Assembly: GCF_000963865.1 (NCBI RefSeq)
Contig: NZ_CP011071.1
Span: 1,492,501-1,556,500 of the forward strand
From: Flagellimonas lutaonensis
Lineage (GTDB): Bacteria > Bacteroidota > Bacteroidia > Flavobacteriales > Flavobacteriaceae
Length of the DNA: 64,000 nt
Direction of reading: 5' to 3'
Under the pieces are notes generated by a model that saw only the letters and a list, made by a program, of their open reading frames with translations, was not told the origin of the DNA and did not search any database. The translations under genes and the position numbers were made by a program. Below are positions 25,543-33,031 of this stretch, one piece after another. Every line of letters begins with the position of its first letter. The stretch's first letter is position 1.

Positions 25543-26511
25543 TTAATACCCCACTTTCTCCCGAACCCTTGCCAACACCCCATCGGCCACTTTTCGGGCC
25601 TTCTCGGCACCAATGGCCAAGGCCTCGTCTACCTCGTTCAAATGGTTCATATAATACTCAAACTGCTCACGTGGTTCCTCAAACTTTTGTAGAATAAGCT
25701 CGAAAAGCGCCTGCTTGGCATGGCCATAGCCATAATTGCCCGCAAGATAGTTGGCGCTCATTTCTTCGATCTGTTCTTGAGGGGCCAACAACTTGTAGAG
25801 TGCAAAAACATTGTCTTTTGATGGATCCTTAGGGGCTTCCATTGGGGTGCTGTCAGTGACAATGCCCATGATTTGCTTGCGCAGCTTTTTATCGGGCTGA
25901 AAAATATTGATGATATTGCCCTTGCTCTTGCTCATTTTCTCACCATCTGTGCCCGGCACGTACATAGTGCTTTCTTGCAATTTGGTTTCGGGCAGCACAA
26001 AGGTTTCGCCCATTTGGTTGTGGAAGCGCTGGGCCACATCGCGGGTCATCTCAAGGTGCTGTGATTGGTCTTTGCCAACGGGCACAATATCGGCATCGTA
26101 CAATAAAATGTCGGCGGCCATTAGTATGGGGTAGGTAAAAAGTCCGGCATTCACATCCTCTAGCCGATTGGCCTTGTCTTTGAACGAATGGGCAAGGGTC
26201 AACCGCTGATACGGAAAAAAACAACTTAAGTACCATGCCAGTTCGGTGACCTGGGGCACATCACTCTGCCTATAAAATACCGTATGGTTTATATCGAGGC
26301 CGAAAGCGAGCCAAGTGGCCGCTGTCGCATAGGTGTTTTTTCGAAGTAGCTCACCGTCTTTGATCTGGGTGAGCGAATGCATATCGGCGATAAAGAGAAA
26401 CGATTCGTTCTCAGGATTTCTTGCCATCTCGATGGCGGGCATTATGGCCCCTAAGATGTTTCCCAAATGGGGTGTCCCCGTACTTTGTATGCCTGTCAAT
26501 ATTCTCGCCAT
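25543..26511 (-). CDS. trpS: Tryptophanyl-tRNA synthetase
   Basis: 322-residue class I synthetase that charges tRNA-Trp. The HIGH-type motif is PHLGN near residue 15 within the start MARILTGIQSTGTPHLGN, and the KMSKS motif is EKMSKSKGN near 195. The tryptophan-pocket block MAADILLYDADIVPVGKDQSQHLEMTRD is intact. Length is normal. It is divergent from the acyltransferase gene. Confidence 0.97.
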   Translation of the reverse strand: MARILTGIQSTGTPHLGNILGAIMPAIEMARNPENESFLFIADMHSLTQIKDGELLRKNTYATAATWLAFGLDINHTVFYRQSDVPQVTELAWYLSCFFPYQRLTLAHSFKDKANRLEDVNAGLFTYPILMAADILLYDADIVPVGKDQSQHLEMTRDVAQRFHNQMGETFVLPETKLQESTMYVPGTDGEKMSKSKGNIINIFQPDKKLRKQIMGIVTDSTPMEAPKDPSKDNVFALYKLLAPQEQIEEMSANYLAGNYGYGHAKQALFELILQKFEEPREQFEYYMNHLNEVDEALAIGAEKARKVADGVLARVREKVGY

Positions 26512-26586
26512 GCCTTCTTGGAATTATAGAGCGACAAAGGTAAAAGAATTCACTAAAAACTGGCGCAAATCAGTATTTTTGGCACC

Positions 26587-27330
26587 ATGTTCGAAGGAAT
26601 TAAGAACGTAGGGCATCTGTTGTACCGGGTATGGTTTTACCTATTGGTGGCCTTGCCCATTTTTATTTTTATGCCCTTCTTGATTTTGACCACACTCTCT
26701 GAAAGTACCTACAAACAGTTCTTTTGGTTGGCCCGTAACCTATGGGCCAAGCCCATTTTGTATGGGATGGGATGTTTTCCAAAGATTACTTGGCAACAGC
26801 GAATGGAAAAAGGTAAAAGCTATATGCTGGTCGCCAACCACACCAGCATGCTCGACATTATGCTGATGCTTTATGTGAGCAAGAACCCCTTTGTTTTTGT
26901 GGGCAAAAAAGAACTGGTAAAGATACCCGTGTTCGGATTCTTCTATAAACGGGTCAGTATTATGGTTGACCGAGGGGATGTTCGTAGCCGAACAGGGGTG
27001 TACCGCCGTGCCCAACGACGATTGAACCAAGGGCTCAGTATTTGTATTTTTCCTGAGGGTGGGGTGCCTGACGAGAATGTGGTATTGGATGAATTCAAGG
27101 ATGGGGCCTTTAAAATGGCCATCGCCCATAAGATTTCCATAGTGCCCATGACGTTCTATGATTGTAAAAAGCGTTTTCCATTTTCGGTTTTCAAGGGAGG
27201 CCCGGGACCACTAAGGGTTAAGGTACACCGGTTTTTTGAAACGGGTATTTTGGATGAAGATGACAAGGGCACGCTTCGCGAAGAGATTAGAGAGGTTATT
27301 TTAAATGAATTACTAAAAGATTCGAGCTAA
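26587..27330 (+). CDS. 1-acyl-sn-glycerol-3-phosphate acyltransferase
   Basis: 247-residue PlsC-type acyltransferase that makes phosphatidic acid at the inner membrane. One or two hydrophobic helices occupy the first 50 residues. The catalytic NHTSMLD (H-x4-D) is near residue 85, VGKKELVKIPVFGFF near 115, and the phosphate-binding FPEGGVPDE near 158. Length fits the family. It is transcribed alone, divergent from trpS. Confidence 0.9.
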   Translation: MFEGIKNVGHLLYRVWFYLLVALPIFIFMPFLILTTLSESTYKQFFWLARNLWAKPILYGMGCFPKITWQQRMEKGKSYMLVANHTSMLDIMLMLYVSKNPFVFVGKKELVKIPVFGFFYKRVSIMVDRGDVRSRTGVYRRAQRRLNQGLSICIFPEGGVPDENVVLDEFKDGAFKMAIAHKISIVPMTFYDCKKRFPFSVFKGGPGPLRVKVHRFFETGILDEDDKGTLREEIREVILNELLKDSS

Positions 27331-27344
27331 AATAATACCAAATA

Positions 27345-27377
27345 GTATAAAAATGCCCCGACAAAATCGCCGGGGCA
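27345..27377 (-). terminator. Terminator for the 27529-29547 minus-strand unit (distal hairpin)
   Basis: Read on the minus strand, TGCCCCG (27377-27371) pairs with CGGGGCA (27360-27354) around a 10-base loop and is followed by TTTTTAT. It lies about 150 bases beyond the stop of the barrel-protein gene. The plus strand has no T run, so it is not the plsC terminator. Confidence 0.55.
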
Positions 27378-27482
27378 CCTTATGGCTACCTAAAGGGGCA
27401 GCCTACCTAACCAACATCTTAATGAGACCCAAGTTTAGCAATTCGCATTGGCGAAGCAGATAAACGTGATGGTCGAATTAAC

Positions 27483-27501
27483 CCCGACCTTTGGCGTCGG
27501 G
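27483..27501 (-). terminator. Proximal hairpin after the barrel-protein gene
   Basis: CCCGAC (27483-27488) pairs with GTCGGG (27496-27501) around a 7-base loop. On the minus strand the stem is followed by GTTAATT, so it is a weak terminator or a stabilising stem. Between the two hairpins no gene is seen. Confidence 0.4.
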
Positions 27502-27528
27502 ACCTCTTCTTTATCTTGTACCCATGTG

Positions 27529-29001
27529 TCAGAACCTAAAATTCACACCACTATAAACACCAATCGTGTAGGGCCTAAAATCGCCGGCTGTATCCGAAAA
27601 GGTGTTCAATTGGTATTTAAAAACAGGTTCTAGGCTGAAACGTATTTTGGGGGTAAATTGATAGTCGAGACCAATTCCTGCATTGGCACTGAAATTTACA
27701 TCGTTTACGTTGTTGGCCTCACCCATTTCGGTAACGAAGCCTTGTGACTCTAACGACACGGCATTATCTACCAAGAACAACGAGCTGAAGCCCCCAATGA
27801 CGTTAACCCCAAACTTTTTGTTCACCAAGGCATAGCTGAGCTCTACGGGCACTTCAACGTATCCCATTTGTTGTACCATGCGCCCATCAAACTCGGGACT
27901 TTGCGCCAAAATATCAAAGACGGCATTTTCTGCCGCAGAGCGAGTGGTTGTCTTGCTCTCAACGATCAACCCCCTTGAGGTCTGGGCGTAATCAATGTTC
28001 TTGAGCTCTTCACTGCCCGAACTGGGCAAGGTCGATGAAAATACAATTTCGTTGGTGTCGTAGCCATAATCGACCTTATGTACGCCAGACCGAACGGTTA
28101 ACCGTTCATTTATCTGATAGGTGACCGAAAGACCATAGCTGAGGTTTAGGTTGCCCGATTTTGTATTGGTGGCAAAGTTGGAGTGTATGGGTGAGCCTTG
28201 CCCGATGGCATCAAAATATACGGGAGCCACAGAGGGCCCTACAGACCATTTACCCCCTTGGTTCTGCGCCAATTTATTTTCATCTTCTTCCTGCGCGGCA
28301 ATGGCATCGAGAATCGATTTTTTTTCATCCTCTTCTTGTGTTTTGGGGTTCACGGCAACGGCCTCTTCTTTTGAGGAAACTCCAAAACCGACTTGGCCAT
28401 CTTCTGTAGGCATTTCATTTGCCCCACGTTGTGCGATGGCTTCTTTTCGGGCTTCTGATACTGTTTTTGCTTCGTTTTCTAGAGTTGTTTCAGATGATTG
28501 GCCCGTATTGGAGGTCAAGGTCGATTTTGGCTTGTTCTCAGTATTCTCAGGTTGCTTGTTCGCTTCCGTATTTGACGCCAGTTTTGAGATGCTTTTTTCT
28601 TTGGATGTGGATTGAAGCACCGATGAACGCCCTGTTTCCGTGCCCTCGGGGGCTTCGGCCACTTGTTGGTCATCATCCTTTGATGGGTTTGAAACGGTAT
28701 TTTGGACTGCTCCTTCTTCTGTGTACTCCCCATCACCACCTGCTGACTGGGTGTCGGATACCTGTGGCTGTGCCTCGTCTAGGGATGATTGATTATCGTC
28801 CCCCAGCGGATTTACGATATAGAATAAAAGTACCAACAGCGCAGCAATGCCGCCAAGTCTCCACCAAATGGGCGGCACTCTCTTTTTGCGTTTCCTTGCA
28901 TCAAGCGAGTTTTGGATGGACTTCCACACCCGTTCATCGGGTTTGGAGCGGAAATCTTTGAATTTTTCCTTGAACAGTTGTTCTATGTCTTTATTTTCCA
29001 T
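27529..29001 (-). CDS. Dual-membrane anti-sigma candidate: inner-membrane helix plus outer-membrane beta-barrel
   Basis: 490 residues in four parts: a charged cytosolic start of about 43 residues (MENKDIEQLFKEKFKDFRSK); one membrane helix (about 46-64, WWRLGGIAALLVLLFYIV); a long Ser/Thr/Glu/Gln-rich linker (about 66-240) without hydrophobic stretches; and a C-terminal beta-barrel of the PorT/OmpA-like kind (about 245-490) with alternating strands, ending in GVNFRF with a terminal Phe typical of outer-membrane barrels. There is no cleavable signal peptide. It lies 12 bases after an ECF sigma gene. The layout matches the dual-membrane-spanning anti-sigma (Dma) type described in Bacteroides. 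Function is inferred from that. Confidence 0.75.
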   Translation of the reverse strand: MENKDIEQLFKEKFKDFRSKPDERVWKSIQNSLDARKRKKRVPPIWWRLGGIAALLVLLFYIVNPLGDDNQSSLDEAQPQVSDTQSAGGDGEYTEEGAVQNTVSNPSKDDDQQVAEAPEGTETGRSSVLQSTSKEKSISKLASNTEANKQPENTENKPKSTLTSNTGQSSETTLENEAKTVSEARKEAIAQRGANEMPTEDGQVGFGVSSKEEAVAVNPKTQEEDEKKSILDAIAAQEEDENKLAQNQGGKWSVGPSVAPVYFDAIGQGSPIHSNFATNTKSGNLNLSYGLSVTYQINERLTVRSGVHKVDYGYDTNEIVFSSTLPSSGSEELKNIDYAQTSRGLIVESKTTTRSAAENAVFDILAQSPEFDGRMVQQMGYVEVPVELSYALVNKKFGVNVIGGFSSLFLVDNAVSLESQGFVTEMGEANNVNDVNFSANAGIGLDYQFTPKIRFSLEPVFKYQLNTFSDTAGDFRPYTIGVYSGVNFRF

Positions 29002-29013
29002 TGATTCAATGGT

Positions 29014-29547
29014 TTAGGCGATGTTTATGTTTTTTTTTTCGAGCTTTTCCCTCAAGATCATTTTGGCACGGGCCAGATTTGATTTTGAGGTGCCGGTCGA
29101 TGTTCCCAACATTTCACTGATCTCACGATGTGAATAGCCATCGAGTACGTACAGGTTAAAGGTCAAGCGATATTTGTTGGGCAGTTCTTGAATGTACTTC
29201 AGCAAGGTTGCCAGACTTACATCTGGGGTTTCATGGCCAGACTCGTCGTCTGCTTCTATAAAGTTCTCGTCGATTACTTTTAAATACTGTTCTTTTCTAT
29301 ACTTCTGCAAGACCGTATTGACGGTGATTCGCTTTATCCATCCTTCAAACGACCCCTTGAAATTGAACTGTCCGATTTTATCAAAAATGGTCATGAAGCT
29401 ATCATGCAGATTGTCTTCTGCCTCGGTTCTGTTGCGTGAGTATTTGAGACAAATACCAAAAAGAACTTCTGAATACCTTCGGTAGAGTTCTTCTTGCGCC
29501 TGTCTTTTACCCTTTTTACAGTTATTTATGAGCTCTTCAAGACTCAA
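29014..29547 (-). CDS. ECF-type RNA polymerase sigma factor
   Basis: 177-residue ECF sigma factor. Region 2 shows EELYRRYSEVLFGICLKYSRN, NLHDSFMTIFDKIGQFNFKG and EGWIKRITVNTVLQKYRK. Region 4 is the helix-turn-helix in LDGYSHREISEMLGTSTGTSKSNLARAK. Its gene comes first in a two-gene unit with the dual-membrane protein, 12 bases apart, which is the usual sigma/anti-sigma order. The target genes are not visible here. Confidence 0.93.
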   Translation of the reverse strand: MSLEELINNCKKGKRQAQEELYRRYSEVLFGICLKYSRNRTEAEDNLHDSFMTIFDKIGQFNFKGSFEGWIKRITVNTVLQKYRKEQYLKVIDENFIEADDESGHETPDVSLATLLKYIQELPNKYRLTFNLYVLDGYSHREISEMLGTSTGTSKSNLARAKMILREKLEKKNINIA

Positions 29548-29576
29548 AATTGTTGGTCAGGTTATGTTATACGTTA

Positions 29577-30011
29577 TCAATTGCCGGTGGGGCTTTCAGT
29601 TATCGGCACTGTAAATTCCAAATATTCGGGCATCCCATTTGCATCATCTCCGGCATAGAATCTAAAATGGTATTCCTGGTCGTACAGCACCATGAACTGA
29701 AAGGAAGCCTCAACTTCTTCAATGGCCTGGGTACAGGCGGTATCATTGTCAAGAACACCACCTATGGCCACCACATCGCGGTCTGTTTGTCCTCTCTTTG
29801 TCACATCAAAACCCTGAAAAAAGGTACAACCATCGGGTCTAACGTAAGTGACCTTTATTTCATATGTTTGATTGGGCTCGAAAAAATCGGGTAATTCCGC
29901 ATCTACAATTTGGAGGGTAACGAATTGAAAATTCTCTCCATCGTCAATGCTACATGAATTTGCAAATGGCAACAGCAAGGCCAACACAACCAAAAAAATT
30001 ATCCTTCTCAT
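29577..30011 (-). CDS. Hypothetical small lipoprotein
   Basis: 144 residues. The signal peptide MRRIIFLVVLALLLPFANSC ends in a lipobox-like ANSC, so an acylated outer-membrane or periplasmic protein is likely. The mature part is beta-rich (FVTLQIVDAELPDFFEPNQ, VTYVRPDGCTFFQGFDV) with two further cysteines that could form a disulfide. I recognise no domain; the fold suggests a small immunoglobulin-like or jelly-roll domain, but this is a guess. It lies between the sigma gene and recA on the same strand. Confidence 0.65.
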   Translation of the reverse strand: MRRIIFLVVLALLLPFANSCSIDDGENFQFVTLQIVDAELPDFFEPNQTYEIKVTYVRPDGCTFFQGFDVTKRGQTDRDVVAIGGVLDNDTACTQAIEEVEASFQFMVLYDQEYHFRFYAGDDANGMPEYLEFTVPITESPTGN

Positions 30012-30061
30012 CTATCCTCTCATTTTATTTGGTAGATGAAGGGCAAGATTAAGGGTTGCGT

Positions 30062-30088
30062 GAAAATGTAAGCCAGTTGAGGGGCTTA
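30062..30088 (-). terminator. Possible terminator after recA
   Basis: On the minus strand TAAGCC (30088-30083) and GGCTTA (30074-30069) pair around an 8-base loop and are followed by CATTTTC, just past the recA stop. The poor T run keeps the score low. Confidence 0.4.
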
Positions 30089-30095
30089 TTATGCG

Positions 30096-31097
30096 TTACA
30101 GCGAAGCAATGGCCTCCTTGATTTTGCCCTCGAGTTCTTCAGAGAGCTCTGGGTTGTCTTGTAAAAGCGCTTTTACGGCATCACGCCCTTGCCCCAACTT
30201 GGTGTCGCCATAACTGAACCATGAACCACTCTTCTTAACGATCTCATAGGCAACCCCAAGATCCAATATCTCACCTACCTTTGAAATGCCTTCACCGTAC
30301 ATAATGTCAAATTCGGCCGTTTTAAAAGGCGGGGCCACTTTGTTCTTGACCACTTTTACACGGGTTTTATTCCCCTGCACATTGCCATCTGTATCCTTTA
30401 TTTGTGTTGAACGGCGAATATCAAGCCGTACCGAGGCATAGAACTTAAGCGCGTTACCCCCGGTTGTGGTTTCTGGATTGCCGAACATTACCCCGATCTT
30501 CTCTCGCAACTGGTTGATAAAGATCACGGTACAGTTGGTCTTGCTAATGGTTGAGGTCAATTTACGAAGGGCCTGTGACATTAATCGTGCATGCAGCCCC
30601 ATCTTTGAGTCGCCCATTTCACCCTCGATTTCACTTTTGGGGGTCAAGGCGGCAACCGAATCCACAATAACAATGTCTATGGCCCCTGAGCGAATAAGGT
30701 TATCGGCAATTTCTAAGGCTTGCTCACCATGGTCGGGCTGTGATATGATAAGGTTATCGATATCTACCCCTAATTTTTGGGCATAGAAGCGATCAAAGGC
30801 ATGCTCTGCATCGATGAAGGCCGCAATGCCTCCATTTTTTTGTGCCTCGGCAATGGCATGTAGGGTCAGGGTGGTTTTACCGGAAGATTCCGGACCGTAT
30901 ATTTCAATGACCCTGCCACGTGGATAGCCTCCCACACCCAGGGCAATATCAAGACCCAACGAACCTGACGGAATTACCTCTACATCCTCTACCACAGAGT
31001 CGCCCATTTTCATGACGGCTCCTTTTCCGTAGGTTTTGTCCAACTTGTCCAATGTTAGCTTTAGCGCCTTTAACTTTGCTTCTTTTTCACTGCTCAT
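30096..31097 (-). CDS. recA: Recombinase RecA
   Basis: 333-residue strand-exchange protein for recombination and the SOS response. Walker [11 protein letters not shown] is near residue 70, Walker [11 protein letters not shown] near 145, the loop L1 region [21 protein letters not shown] near 160, and the L2 region [37 protein letters not shown] near 200-235. Length is slightly short at the acidic C-terminus, as in other Bacteroidota. It has its own promoter. Confidence 0.98.
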   Translation of the reverse strand: MSSEKEAKLKALKLTLDKLDKTYGKGAVMKMGDSVVEDVEVIPSGSLGLDIALGVGGYPRGRVIEIYGPESSGKTTLTLHAIAEAQKNGGIAAFIDAEHAFDRFYAQKLGVDIDNLIISQPDHGEQALEIADNLIRSGAIDIVIVDSVAALTPKSEIEGEMGDSKMGLHARLMSQALRKLTSTISKTNCTVIFINQLREKIGVMFGNPETTTGGNALKFYASVRLDIRRSTQIKDTDGNVQGNKTRVKVVKNKVAPPFKTAEFDIMYGEGISKVGEILDLGVAYEIVKKSGSWFSYGDTKLGQGRDAVKALLQDNPELSEELEGKIKEAIASL

Positions 31098-31115
31098 GTC
31101 TAAAATTTAAGAGGC

Positions 31116-31146
31116 TAAAAATACCATTTCTTTTTGCATATCGCAA
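31116..31146 (-). promoter_or_regulatory. recA promoter
   Basis: On the minus strand, TTG (31146-31144) is followed after 20 bases by TATTTTTA (31123-31116), close to the Bacteroidota TTG/TANNTTTG pair, with the recA start 19 bases further on. No obvious SOS-type inverted repeat is seen over it. Confidence 0.6.
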
Positions 31147-31325
31147 CGGCCACGCAACCTTTTTGAAAGGATACCATCTTATGGGCGACTAATTCAAATA
31201 GTTCTACATAGTGCTTGTTTTTTCAAGCATTGCAAGCCACATTGAAATACTGGAAATTCAGTCTATGAAAGAGAAGATATGTGGTTGTAAGGCCCCCGAA
31301 ATTTATTTTGGGGGCCTTTGTTTTT
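31130..31325 (+). ncRNA. Candidate small RNA ending in an orphan terminator
   Basis: The 345-base gap between recA and the U32 gene has no protein gene, yet carries a strong plus-strand terminator at 31289-31325 with nothing on that strand before it. A perfect hairpin TGCTTG-TTTTTT-CAAGCA lies at 31212-31229. No convincing promoter was found, so the 5' boundary is nominal. It may be a small regulatory RNA; the Flavobacteriia 6S-type RNA is one possibility. Expression is not shown. Confidence 0.35.
31289..31325 (+). terminator. Strong intrinsic terminator with no gene upstream
   Basis: AAGGCCCCC (31289-31297) pairs with GGGGGCCTT (31310-31318), and inner pairs extend the stem; T-rich sequence (TGTTTTTTT) follows. 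On the minus strand it is followed by ACAACC, so it acts on plus-strand transcription. Confidence 0.8.
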
Positions 31326-31409
31326 TTCAAAACTCTCTTTGATGACGATAACCTAAGCAGCCCTTTGAACGCCCAAGGCGGGATGCAGATCCATTTCAAG
31401 TATAAACCC

Positions 31410-31417
31410 TATCTTTG
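31410..31417 (+). promoter_or_regulatory. -7 element for the U32/ferredoxin operon
   Basis: TATCTTTG followed by CAG matches the Bacteroidota -7 consensus, 26 bases before the chosen ATG at 31443. The -33 region has no clear TTG at the usual spacing. Confidence 0.55.
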
Positions 31418-31442
31418 CAGTCCCAAAAAATCAGGTAAGAGC

Positions 31443-32684
31443 ATGAAAGCCAGCAAGAAAATAGAGTTGATGGCCCCTGCGGGTAATTTTGAATCGCTTC
31501 AGGCCGCCATTGACAGTGGTGCAGATTCTGTTTATTTCGGGGTCGAGCAGTTGAACATGCGTGCCAGAGCCAGTATCAACTTTACCTTGGAAGACCTTGA
31601 TGAGATTGCGAAGCGGTGCAATGCCAAGAATGTACGCACTTATCTCACCCTGAACACCATTATCTACGATCACGACCTTTCAGTGATCAAAACGGTGCTT
31701 GACAGGGCCAAGAAAGCAGGCATTACAGCCGTTATAGCAATGGACCAAGCGGTAATTGCCTATGCGCGCCAGATAGACATGGAAGTGCATATTTCGACCC
31801 AAATCAATATCACCAACATTGAAACGGTAAAGTTTTATGCCATGTTTGCCGACACCATGGTGCTGAGCCGAGAGTTGAGTTTGAGGCAAATCAAGAAAAT
31901 ATGCGATCAAATCGAAAGAGAGCAGGTGAAGGGTCCCTCTGGCAATTTGGTCGAGATTGAGGTTTTTGGACACGGAGCGCTCTGCATGGCCGTCTCGGGC
32001 AAATGCTATTTGAGCCTGCATTCGCACAACTCGTCTGCCAACCGCGGCGCCTGCAAGCAAAACTGCCGAAAAAAATATACCGTGATCGACCAAGAGAGCG
32101 GCTTCGAAATTGAAATTGACAACGAGTACATGATGTCGCCCAAAGACCTTTGTACGATCGACTTTTTGGATCAAGTGATCGACGCCGGGGTGAAGGTCTT
32201 GAAAATCGAGGGCAGGGGTAGGGCTCCCGAATACGTGGCAACCGTGATAAGAACTTATAGGGAGGCCATAGATGCCTATTACGATGGAACCTATTCAAAA
32301 GAAAAGGTGGCGACATGGATGCAAGAGCTTGAAAAAGTCTACAATAGGGGCTTTTGGGGGGGCTACTATTTGGGCCAAAAGCTTGGCGAATGGAGCGAAG
32401 GCCCAGGATCCCAGGCCACGCAAAAGAAGGTCTATGTGGGCAAGGGGGTACATTATTATCCAAAGTCCAATATTGCCGAGTTCAAGATAGAGGCCTTTGA
32501 CATAAAAGTCGGGGACAGGCTATTGGTCACAGGCCCTACCACCGGGGTAAAGGAGTTGGATTTGAAAGAGATGATGGTCGACGAAAGAATGACCGAGATT
32601 GCCAAAAAAGGCGATCATTGTACACTGCGAACCAACTTTAGGGTACGCCCTTCAGACAAACTTTACAAGATTGCCAAGGCCTAA
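31443..32684 (+). CDS. Peptidase U32-family protein (TrhP/YegQ-like)
   Basis: 413 residues from the ATG at 31443; the longer frame would run through the promoter element at 31410. The start MKASKKIELMAPAGNFESLQ and DSGADSVYFGVEQLNMRARA are the TIM-barrel opening of the U32 family. A four-cysteine cluster follows in CMAVSGKC and ACKQNC (about residues 180-205), and the C-terminal U32 domain is present. In E. coli, members of this family (TrhP, RlhA) hydroxylate tRNA or rRNA rather than cut protein, and the cysteines probably hold an Fe-S cluster. A ferredoxin gene is coupled directly downstream. The exact RNA target is not known here. Confidence 0.85.
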   Translation: MKASKKIELMAPAGNFESLQAAIDSGADSVYFGVEQLNMRARASINFTLEDLDEIAKRCNAKNVRTYLTLNTIIYDHDLSVIKTVLDRAKKAGITAVIAMDQAVIAYARQIDMEVHISTQINITNIETVKFYAMFADTMVLSRELSLRQIKKICDQIEREQVKGPSGNLVEIEVFGHGALCMAVSGKCYLSLHSHNSSANRGACKQNCRKKYTVIDQESGFEIEIDNEYMMSPKDLCTIDFLDQVIDAGVKVLKIEGRGRAPEYVATVIRTYREAIDAYYDGTYSKEKVATWMQELEKVYNRGFWGGYYLGQKLGEWSEGPGSQATQKKVYVGKGVHYYPKSNIAEFKIEAFDIKVGDRLLVTGPTTGVKELDLKEMMVDERMTEIAKKGDHCTLRTNFRVRPSDKLYKIAKA

Positions 32685-32914
32685 TGGTTGTGGTTACCTT
32701 ACAGCGCGAAAAGTGCATTGGTTGCAATTACTGTGTGGAGCTGGCGCCCGGCCAGTTTCAAATGTCGAAGAAAGACGGCAAGAGCATATTGCTGCGGTCA
32801 GAGCACAAGAAAGGCTTTTACACAATGAAGACGTTTGACGAGACTGTTTTTGACCCTTGCAAGAAGGCGCAGCAAGCATGTCCGGTTAAGATCATCACTA
32901 CCAAGAAAGTTTGA
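32684..32914 (+). CDS. Ferredoxin, 4Fe-4S single-cluster type
   Basis: 76-residue electron carrier. Cysteines lie in CIGCNYC near residues 10-16 and in CKKAQQACP near 61-69, the layout of a single [4Fe-4S] ferredoxin (the SxxC-type family used by oxygenases and P450s), with a possible extra cysteine. Its ATG overlaps the U32 stop (TAATG), so the two proteins are made together and it may feed electrons to, or help assemble a cluster on, the U32 protein. That partnership is inference from coupling. Confidence 0.85.
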   Translation: MVVVTLQREKCIGCNYCVELAPGQFQMSKKDGKSILLRSEHKKGFYTMKTFDETVFDPCKKAQQACPVKIITTKKV

Positions 32915-32955
32915 TTACTTCTTGGATGCAATTTCGCTTCTCACACATTTTACGC

Positions 32956-33018
32956 TATCTTTACCTTTGAGTTAAACATGAACCCTATTCAGGGAAAAAC
33001 ACAGGGTTTTACCTGAAT
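32956..33018 (+). promoter_or_regulatory. ricT promoter and structured leader
   Basis: TATCTTTA at 32956-32963 is a -7-like element. The leader holds two perfect stems whose arms interleave: AACCCT (32981-32986) with AGGGTT (33003-33008), and ATTCAGG (32987-32993) with CCTGAAT (33012-33018). They cannot both form easily, so they look like alternatives. An ATG at 32978 opens a 12-codon frame through both stems. The ricT start is at 33032. Confidence 0.45.
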
Positions 33019-33031
33019 CAAGATATTAAAT

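Noticed and set aside
27338-27528. Possible structured RNA between the acyltransferase and the barrel-protein gene
   Set aside because: The two hairpins are better explained as minus-strand terminators; no promoter on the plus strand is evident.
28151-28615. Long open frame on the plus strand inside the dual-membrane protein gene
   Set aside because: It mirrors the low-complexity Ser/Glu linker of the minus-strand gene, has no ribosome-binding site or domain, and the minus-strand protein has a clear architecture.
31281-31442. N-terminal extension of the U32 protein
   Set aside because: It runs through the terminator stem at 31289-31318 and the -7 element at 31410; the family start MKASKKIELMAPAGN is at 31443.
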